NCBI GenBank assembly: GCA_001303705.1
Contig: LJUI01000076.1
Location: 1 to 11,791, forward strand
DNA length: 11,791 bases
Direction: 5' to 3'
From: a candidate division TA06 bacterium SM23_40
GTDB lineage: Bacteria; LJUI01; SM1-40
Positions 7,111 through 11,791 of the stretch are shown in pieces. A program made the translations under genes and the position numbers. A model generated the notes under the pieces. That model was given only the letters and a program-made list of their open reading frames with translations, was not told where the DNA came from and ran no database searches. Each line of letters opens with the position of its first letter. The first letter of the stretch is position 1.

Positions 7111-7719
7111 GTGATTCGCATTGACCTTCTGCCCAAGGAAGAACGGAAAGTCAAGAAGAGAGGTGCGCCTGCGATCAGGTTGCCCGGCGGGGTCGAGGCA
7201 GCATTTCCGATCGTGGTCATCGGCTCGGTGATCGTCCTCTGCATTATTCTCTTCTTCCTCCAGCAGACGCGGATGCGGTCGCTCCAGGCTGCGATCACTG
7301 CAGCCGACCTCGAGCTTGACCGTCTTCGCCGGGAGCTCGCCCTCGTCGACGAGCTGGCGCATCGGCAGCAAGAGGTGCGGTATCGCACAGACATGATACG
7401 GGACTTGAATCGGCACCGATTCCTCCGGGTGCACCTGCTCGATGAGGTCAGCGGGCTACTGCCCGACTATCTCTGGCTCACAGGATTCAGGGAGCAGGAT
7501 CTGCACGTCTACCTCGAGGGGGCGGCGTACTCGAATCTCATCGTTGCCGACCTGATGAACAGACTGGAGTCGTCCGCCTATCTGAGCGATGTCGATTTGA
7601 GTGTGCTGCAGAAGGGCGAGGCCGAAGGGCGTGAGGTGATGAATTTCCAGGTCTCTCTCAGGGTATCCCCCGTAGAGGGCGCTGAGAGGCCGCCGGGCCA
7701 CGAATCCGAACTGTGGTAG
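7111..7719 (+). CDS. pilN: Type IV pilus assembly protein PilN
   Basis: 202 residues from the GTG at 7111; the Shine-Dalgarno AGGGAG lies within the last codons of pilM, so the two are translationally close. PilN is a bitopic inner-membrane protein whose cytoplasmic tail docks on PilM and whose periplasmic domain pairs with PilO. The tail opens with MIRIDLLPKEERK, the family's INLLP-type PilM-binding motif (residues 4-8, IDLLP). A hydrophobic segment at about residues 31-50 is the single membrane helix, followed by a coiled-coil stretch to about residue 95 and a ferredoxin-like periplasmic domain. A 37-nt gap separates it from pilO. Family assignment rests on the motif, topology, length and synteny. 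Confidence 0.93.
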   Translation: MIRIDLLPKEERKVKKRGAPAIRLPGGVEAAFPIVVIGSVIVLCIILFFLQQTRMRSLQAAITAADLELDRLRRELALVDELAHRQQEVRYRTDMIRDLNRHRFLRVHLLDEVSGLLPDYLWLTGFREQDLHVYLEGAAYSNLIVADLMNRLESSAYLSDVDLSVLQKGEAEGREVMNFQVSLRVSPVEGAERPPGHESELW

Positions 7720-7756
7720 ACAAGATTTCCAGGCAACCCGACACGAGGGGATTGCA

Positions 7757-8320
7757 GTGGATTTAAGAGATCCGAAGGTCCAGAAGAATCTTCTGGTGAT
7801 CATAGCCGCGGTCCTCATCCTGGTTCTCTTCTACTTCTTCTCCTATTCGAGGAACCGGGCCAAAATCGTGACTATGAGAGATGAATTGGCCTCCCGCAAT
7901 GCTCAGATAGAGCAGGCCAGGGTGGCGGCGATGCGTATTGACGAGATGCGGGCAGAACTCGACCAGCTCCTCCGGCAATGGGAGCGGGTCAAGCAGATGC
8001 TTCCGTCGGACCGAGAGATCCCGGATCTCATTAAATCGATTACGAACGTCGGCAACCGGGCCGGTACTGGGTTTCTATTGTTCCGGCCGCTTCCCGTTGT
8101 GCCCGTGGAGTTCTATTCTGAGCTGCCCATCGAGATACGGGTGAGGGGTGGGTATCATGAGATCGCATCGTTCCTCAGTGCGATCGCGAATCTTCCGCGC
8201 ATCGTCAATGTTCGGAATATGACGATGAGCCGTGCTGAGGAGGAGATCGAGATCGGCTTCCAGGCCGTGACGTACCTACTGACCGAGCAGGGGGGACCCG
8301 GTGCACTTCCAGAACCGTAG
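7757..8320 (+). CDS. pilO: Type IV pilus assembly protein PilO
   Basis: 187 residues from the GTG at 7757, with GAGGGG (7745-7750) 6 nt upstream. PilO is an inner-membrane protein that forms heterodimers with PilN and contacts PilP in the periplasm. The sequence shows the expected layout: a short cytoplasmic N-terminus, one membrane helix at about residues 12-29, a charged coiled coil at about 34-80 (MRDELASRNAQIEQARV onward), and a ferredoxin-like C-terminal domain with the PVEFYSELPIEIRVRGGYHEI segment that marks the family. Its last 20 nt overlap the start of pilP in another frame, a sign of coupled translation. Confidence 0.93.
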   Translation: MDLRDPKVQKNLLVIIAAVLILVLFYFFSYSRNRAKIVTMRDELASRNAQIEQARVAAMRIDEMRAELDQLLRQWERVKQMLPSDREIPDLIKSITNVGNRAGTGFLLFRPLPVVPVEFYSELPIEIRVRGGYHEIASFLSAIANLPRIVNVRNMTMSRAEEEIEIGFQAVTYLLTEQGGPGALPEP

Positions 8321-9113
8321 CCTGTTCTCCCCGAAAGGGAGACGAACCGGCGCGCTGCTGATCGTGCTGATGCTGGTGGTATTGGCCGTCGCCGGATGTG
8401 ATCGGATTGGCGGCAATCCCGTCGGCCGCGTCGTGAACAGGGTATTGAGCCTCTTACGTCGGGCTCCGGAAGAAGAAGAGCCGGTCGTCGAGTACGTGAT
8501 GACCGAGGATGATACCCTCTGGGCTGAGGAGGACTCGATCTGGGCCGAGGAGGAGATGCCGGCCGGCGAGGCGGAGGAGGAGGTTGTGGTCGCCCAGGTG
8601 ACCGAGGAAGAGCCCGCCGCCGAACAGCCGGTGGAGGAGGTTGAGGCGCCGGAGGGGGCCGTCGAAGAGGTCTCAGAGGAAATTTCGGAAGAGATAGTCG
8701 AGGAGATTGCCGGGGAGATAGATGAGGAAGCACTGGGAGAGCTGATGGAGGAGGAGCCAGAGGTCCTGCCCGAAGAGCTGCCTCCCGAGAAATTGGCGAA
8801 GGCCTTTGGGCAGGAGGAGTACTACTACGAGCGAAAGGGAAGACGCGATCCGTTTCATGCTGTGAGTCCAACAGAGGGAGGTGTGCTGGCTCTCGATGTC
8901 AACAACCTCTCGCTGATAGGGACCATGCGCGGTTCCAAAGTCCAGCTCGGGCTGTTCAAGGATCGGTTGGGTATGGGATATGTGTTGCGGCAGGGAGACA
9001 AGGTGGCAGGTGGTCGAGTTGCCGCGATCACCGAGGATTCGGTGGTCTTCGAGCTAACGCAGTTTGGAGCCGTCAGCAGAGTGACCATCTCTCTGGGCGT
9101 AGAAACGTACTGA
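8301..9113 (+). CDS. pilP: Type IV pilus lipoprotein PilP with a long acidic linker
   Basis: 270 residues from the GTG at 8301, inside the end of pilO, with a G-rich Shine-Dalgarno (8291-8296) upstream. PilP is a lipoprotein that joins PilN/PilO to the N0 domain of PilQ. The signal peptide has a hydrophobic stretch at residues 18-31 and the lipobox VAGC with Cys33. The C-terminal domain (about 178-265) starts with the family hallmark GRRDPF and continues with LSLIGTMRGSKVQLGLFKD and QGDKVAGGRVAAI. Between them, residues 57-163 contain 42 Glu and 4 Asp and no Lys or Arg; Ala, Pro and Val fill the rest. This makes the protein about 100 residues longer than typical PilP. The linker is probably disordered and extended. 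Confidence 0.92.
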   Translation: MHFQNRSLFSPKGRRTGALLIVLMLVVLAVAGCDRIGGNPVGRVVNRVLSLLRRAPEEEEPVVEYVMTEDDTLWAEEDSIWAEEEMPAGEAEEEVVVAQVTEEEPAAEQPVEEVEAPEGAVEEVSEEISEEIVEEIAGEIDEEALGELMEEEPEVLPEELPPEKLAKAFGQEEYYYERKGRRDPFHAVSPTEGGVLALDVNNLSLIGTMRGSKVQLGLFKDRLGMGYVLRQGDKVAGGRVAAITEDSVVFELTQFGAVSRVTISLGVETY

Positions 9114-9138
9114 TATCCCGTCGATAGCGAGGTGAAGC

Positions 9139-10923
9139 ATGAGCAGAAGGTGTAGAAAACTGCCACGGTGGGTGCTGGTAGCGGGAGTGGCCCTAGTGCC
9201 TCTGTCGGCCATGTCGATGGAGATTAGCGACGTCGTCATACGACAGGCGGCAAATATGACAGAGGTCATCGTCGAGGCAGATCACCCGCTCAGCTACACG
9301 CATTTCACGCTCTCTTCTCCCGACCGCATCGTGGTCGACATACCCCAGGCGGGGGGCGGATTGGGAGCCAAGGTGTACCCGATGGTAGCAAGAGGTGATG
9401 TTACCAGCATCAATATCGGACGTTTTTCTCAGGCTCCCGATCTGTTCAGGCTCGTCATTGGGCTGAAACGCCCGGTTCGCTACGGAGTGGCGGCGCTAGA
9501 GAACGCGCTCGTCGTATCGTTCCCTATGGCCGAGCCCGTTGCGTTTCCCGAGTGGCATGCGTCGGGTTCGGCCACGGGGTCGGTGATCCGGTGGGGATCC
9601 ACTAATCGGGCGGTTGCCAAGGAGCCGCCCCGACAGATGGCGAAGTCTCAGGAGAAACCATCGCACAATCCGCCTCCCGAGCCCCAGCCTCCTGTGGACG
9701 AAATCGGCCCCATGTCCATGGACCTCGAGGATGCCGATATCCGCACAGTTCTGCGTGCGCTCGCCGAATATGCCGGGCGCAACATCGTCGCCGGCAATGA
9801 CGTGCAGGGGACCATCACGGTTCGTCTGAGAGAGGTCCGGTGGGACCAGGCGCTCGACATCGTGCTCCGCACCGCGGGCATGGCGTACGTGGAGGAAGAT
9901 GGGATCATTCGGGTGGCGCCGCCCTCGCGGCTGGAGTCGGAGAAGATGGAGCGAGAGGCAGCTGCCCGCCAGCTCGAGATGGTTCAGCCCCTGGAGACGA
10001 GGGTATACGCGATCGAGTTCGCTACTGCGGCAGAGCTGATGTCGCCGCTTGCTCGCATGCTCTCTGACCGCGGAACTATCGAAGTGGACTCGCGCACGAA
10101 TTCCCTTCTCGTCTCGGACATTGTGCAGCGGCAGGAGCGGGTCAGCGATCTGATCCGCGTGCTCGACTCGCCGACTCCTCAGGTGGAGATCGTGGCACGC
10201 ATAGTCGATATCGACCGAAGCTTGTCGCAGGAGCTGGGCATCGACTGGTCGGTGACCGACCTGACGAGTCAGGATGCGAGTACTACGGGAGAGGTGACTC
10301 TCACAGGCGGCGTGGCCGCGCCTTCGATCTCTGCAAGCATAGGGACCGTGCAATCGTACGCCACGCTCCTCGCTCGCCTCGATGCATTCGAGCAGGATCG
10401 GAGAGTCCGGACGATATCGAATCCGCGGATCAGCGCGGTCAACAACCGCGAGGCATCGATTCTCGCCGGGAAGAAGATCCCCCTGACGGTGATGGACGAG
10501 GCGGGGAACCCGATCACGGAGCTGACGACGATCGGGATCAAGCTCAGCGTAACGCCCCACATCAACTCGCTCGATGAGATCACGATGGATGTCCATACTG
10601 AAGTGAGCGACCTCGACCCGTCGGCTACCATCGCCGGTGGCATCGTTATCATAACCAACGAGGCCGACACCAGGGTGTTGCTGCGTGACGGTCAGACCGC
10701 TGTCATCGGCGGGATGGTGCGCACGCAGGGTGCAACGACGGAAGAGGGTGTCCCGATCCTGCGGAGTATTCCGCTGTTGGGACACTTGTTCAAGACGACG
10801 GCGGTGAGCAGTGCAGACCGCGAGATCTTGATCTTCCTCACACCGCACGTGATCGGCAAGGCCGTACCCGGACAGCAGTTCAGTGCAATTCGGGACGTAG
10901 AGGAGATCTCGGACGCAGAGTAG
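9139..10923 (+). CDS. pilQ: Type IV pilus secretin PilQ
   Basis: 594 residues from the ATG at 9139, with GAGG (9129-9132) 6 nt upstream. PilQ forms the outer-membrane pore through which the pilus leaves the cell. Domains in order: signal peptide (about 1-26); one AMIN domain (about 28-130) that would bind peptidoglycan; a Pro-rich linker (about 140-190); the STN/N0 domain starting at MSMDLEDADIRTVL (about 191-265), the PilP contact in known systems; a Secretin_N/N1 domain (about 285-350); and the secretin barrel domain (about 375-580) with VRTISNPRI (423-431) and the conserved VPILRSIPLLGHLF (538-551). It is shorter than many PilQ proteins because it has a single AMIN domain. It is the last gene of the cluster, 25 nt behind pilP. 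Confidence 0.95.
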   Translation: MSRRCRKLPRWVLVAGVALVPLSAMSMEISDVVIRQAANMTEVIVEADHPLSYTHFTLSSPDRIVVDIPQAGGGLGAKVYPMVARGDVTSINIGRFSQAPDLFRLVIGLKRPVRYGVAALENALVVSFPMAEPVAFPEWHASGSATGSVIRWGSTNRAVAKEPPRQMAKSQEKPSHNPPPEPQPPVDEIGPMSMDLEDADIRTVLRALAEYAGRNIVAGNDVQGTITVRLREVRWDQALDIVLRTAGMAYVEEDGIIRVAPPSRLESEKMEREAAARQLEMVQPLETRVYAIEFATAAELMSPLARMLSDRGTIEVDSRTNSLLVSDIVQRQERVSDLIRVLDSPTPQVEIVARIVDIDRSLSQELGIDWSVTDLTSQDASTTGEVTLTGGVAAPSISASIGTVQSYATLLARLDAFEQDRRVRTISNPRISAVNNREASILAGKKIPLTVMDEAGNPITELTTIGIKLSVTPHINSLDEITMDVHTEVSDLDPSATIAGGIVIITNEADTRVLLRDGQTAVIGGMVRTQGATTEEGVPILRSIPLLGHLFKTTAVSSADREILIFLTPHVIGKAVPGQQFSAIRDVEEISDAE

Positions 10924-10953
10924 AGTTGCAGTTACTTCTCCCTGTTTGACGGT

Positions 10954-10969
10954 GAGGTGCGCGCACCTC
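10954..10969. promoter_or_regulatory. 16-bp perfect palindrome after pilQ
   Basis: GAGGTGCGCGCACCTC reads the same on both strands and lies 30 bp past the pilQ stop. Symmetry breaks at both ends (T versus C). With no loop it is a poor terminator and looks more like a dimeric protein-binding site or a cruciform. Function is unknown. Confidence 0.45.
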
Positions 10970-11002
10970 CCGCGAACAGCAGAACGACACCGCTTCATCA
11001 GG

Positions 11003-11027
11003 GAGCCGCCGGGAAGACCGGCGGCTC
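11003..11027 (+). terminator. Hairpin after pilQ, possible terminator of the pilus operon
   Basis: A perfect 10-bp G+C-rich stem, GAGCCGCCGG (11003-11012) with CCGGCGGCTC (11018-11027), closes a GAAGA loop. It is about 80 bp past the pilQ stop. No T-tract follows, so it is not a classical intrinsic terminator; it may protect the 3' end of the mRNA or act as a weak or Rho-aided stop. Confidence 0.5.
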
Positions 11028-11087
11028 GACTGTCAGAGTCCTTCGAAGACCCGGGTCGGCGAAGGAGTACCCCACGAAGTATCTACG

Positions 11088-11297
11088 CCCCACCGCTCAG
11101 CGGAGACCGCTTACAGGAGACCGCTCAGAGAAGTCCGTTTGCGGGGGACTGCTCACAGGGGACCGCTTGCGGGAGACCGCTCGCAGGAAACCGCTCACAG
11201 GAGTCCGCTTGCGGGAGTCCGCTTGGAGGAGTCCGCCGACACGAGTCCGTCAACAGCAGACCGGTGACAGAAGTCCGCTTGCAGGAGTTCGACAGCG
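11088..11297 (+). repeat. 14-bp tandem repeat array, 14 copies plus one decayed copy
   Basis: Fourteen units sit in unbroken 14-bp phase from 11102 to 11297, with a decayed unit at 11088-11101. The consensus is GGAG(A/T)CCGCT(C/T)(A/G)C(A/G). The middle units (5 to 9) are the most alike, while the ends have drifted, as expected for an old array growing by slippage. A pair of units ending CTCACA then CTTGCG occurs twice, 42 bp apart, hinting at a higher-order duplication. The array dominates the 536-bp spacer between pilQ and rsmD. Two plus-strand frames stay open across it, but the starts lack ribosome-binding sites and the peptides are repeat-derived, so I do not call a gene. The parts of the spacer outside the array hold only the palindrome, hairpins and promoter listed separately. 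Confidence 0.9.
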
Positions 11298-11352
11298 CCG
11301 TAGCCGCGGTCCTGGCCAGAGTCGAGGAGTACCTGCCCTGGGCGACGAAGAG

Positions 11353-11376
11353 CCCCGCCCTTCCTGAAGGGCGGGG
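11353..11376. terminator. G+C-rich hairpin upstream of rsmD promoter
   Basis: A perfect 10-bp stem, CCCCGCCCTT (11353-11362) with AAGGGCGGGG (11367-11376), and a CCTG loop. It is the strongest hairpin in the window. It is not followed by a T-tract on either strand. Its place 20 bp before the rsmD -35 box suggests it insulates rsmD from upstream transcription, but this is inferred. Confidence 0.5.
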
Positions 11377-11395
11377 GGCGGTGATCAGGCAGGGG

Positions 11396-11424
11396 TTGAC
11401 AGCCGGGAAGAGCGGTGGTATCTT
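11396..11424 (+). promoter_or_regulatory. Sigma70-like promoter for rsmD
   Basis: TTGACA (11396-11401), a 17-nt spacer, then TATCTT (11419-11424), 4 of 6 matches to the -10 consensus. Transcription would start near 11431, giving a leader of about 30 nt to the rsmD start codon. Confidence 0.6.
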
Positions 11425-11459
11425 CAGCTTCCCGCCTCGAGCCAGGGAGAGGTGATCCC

Positions 11460-11791
11460 ATGATACGGATTACCGGGGGGGGTGCGCGAGGGAGGTCGAT
11501 CGCTACGCTCCGCGGGCTCACCATGAGGCCCACAGCCTCCAAGGTGAGGCAGGCCATATTCGATGTGCTGGCGGGGGCCGTAGCCGAGTCGAGCGTTCTC
11601 GACCTATTTGCGGGCGGCGGCACGCTCGGCCTTGAGGCCCTGTCGCGGGGCGCGGCGGCCGCTCTGTTCGTCGATTCGCACAGAGCGGCGGAGGCGCTGC
11701 TGTGGCGGAATATCCGGCATCTCGGCTTCGAAGATAAGTGCAGCGTCGTCCGGGGCGATGTCCGTGTGGTGATCAGGCGCCTGGCGGCCTC
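11460..11791 (+). CDS. rsmD: 16S rRNA (guanine(966)-N2)-methyltransferase RsmD, 5' part
   Basis: The reading frame starts at the ATG at 11460, with AGGGAGAGG (11444-11452) 7 nt upstream, and runs off the window after 110 full codons, so the 3' part is missing. RsmD methylates G966 of 16S rRNA during small-subunit assembly in the cytoplasm. The family's opening is clear: MIRITGGGARGRSI (residues 1-14), then LTMRPTASKVRQAIFDVL (20-37), then SAM motif I VLDLFAGGGTLGLEALSRGA (46-65). The usual form of motif I is FAGSGALG, so this copy has Gly and Thr where Ser and Ala are common. The catalytic DPPY motif would lie beyond the window edge. It has its own promoter and is separate from the pilus cluster. 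Confidence 0.9.
   Translation, partial: MIRITGGGARGRSIATLRGLTMRPTASKVRQAIFDVLAGAVAESSVLDLFAGGGTLGLEALSRGAAAALFVDSHRAAEALLWRNIRHLGFEDKCSVVRGDVRVVIRRLAA

Noticed and set aside
8155-8871. Minus-strand open frame rich in Pro, Arg and Ser opposite pilP
   Set aside because: The composition is simply the complement of the Glu-rich GAG/GAA codons of pilP.
9496-10998. Long minus-strand open frame of 500 codons opposite pilQ
   Set aside because: It is antisense to a clear secretin gene, is rich in Arg and His, and has no domain or ribosome-binding site.
11102-11297. CRISPR-like array
   Set aside because: The 14-bp units are contiguous with no spacers, and no cas gene is present.
10946-11455. Open frames across the 14-bp array, apparently coding for 136- and 169-residue proteins
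   Set aside because: Two frames are open at once because the repeat unit lacks stop codons; there is no ribosome-binding site and no family similarity.

Overview
The window looks like a chromosomal stretch from a G+C-rich (roughly 60 percent by eye) diderm (Gram-negative) bacterium. The diderm reading rests on a pilMNOPQ cluster with an outer-membrane secretin and a pilus lipoprotein, plus two other predicted lipoproteins. Many starts are GTG. The lineage cannot be fixed from this sequence; an uncultured, FCB-like or deltaproteobacteria-like anaerobe would fit, but that is a guess. I see no phage, transposon, CRISPR array, tRNA or rRNA.

Left part (1-4806, all on +): a GT4-type glycosyltransferase; an octaheme c-type cytochrome lipoprotein of the octaheme tetrathionate reductase (OTR) type; a MacroD-like macrodomain protein; and a class I SAM methyltransferase. 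Two purine-rich tandem repeats (24 bp x 2 and 23 bp x 5) fill the spacers before the cytochrome and the macrodomain gene. Each ends at the start codon of the gene it precedes and carries multiple Shine-Dalgarno-like cores.

Middle (4807-5757): a lone minus-strand gene for an unrecognised lipoprotein with a DxDxDG acidic loop faces the methyltransferase tail to tail. Between it and the next plus-strand gene are two divergent sigma70-like promoters, each with a TTGACA box and a 17-nt spacer.

Right part (5758-10923, +): a 63-residue excisionase/MerR-type DNA-binding protein is followed by pilM, pilN, pilO, pilP and pilQ, the type IV pilus alignment subcomplex and secretin. The plus-strand promoter probably drives the whole set. 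PilM (cytoplasmic, actin-like) binds PilN; PilN and PilO span the inner membrane; PilP links them to the PilQ pore. PilP carries an unusual acidic linker of about 107 residues without a single Lys or Arg.

End (10924-11791): a 536-bp spacer holds a 16-bp perfect palindrome, two G+C-rich hairpins without T-tracts, a 14-bp tandem array (14 in-phase copies plus one decayed copy) and a sigma70-like promoter. The promoter precedes the 5' part of rsmD (16S rRNA G966 methyltransferase), which runs off the window. I found no convincing wholly new system. The best leads are the repeat arrays that duplicate ribosome-binding sites, the acidic PilP, and the small DNA-binding protein heading the pilus operon.
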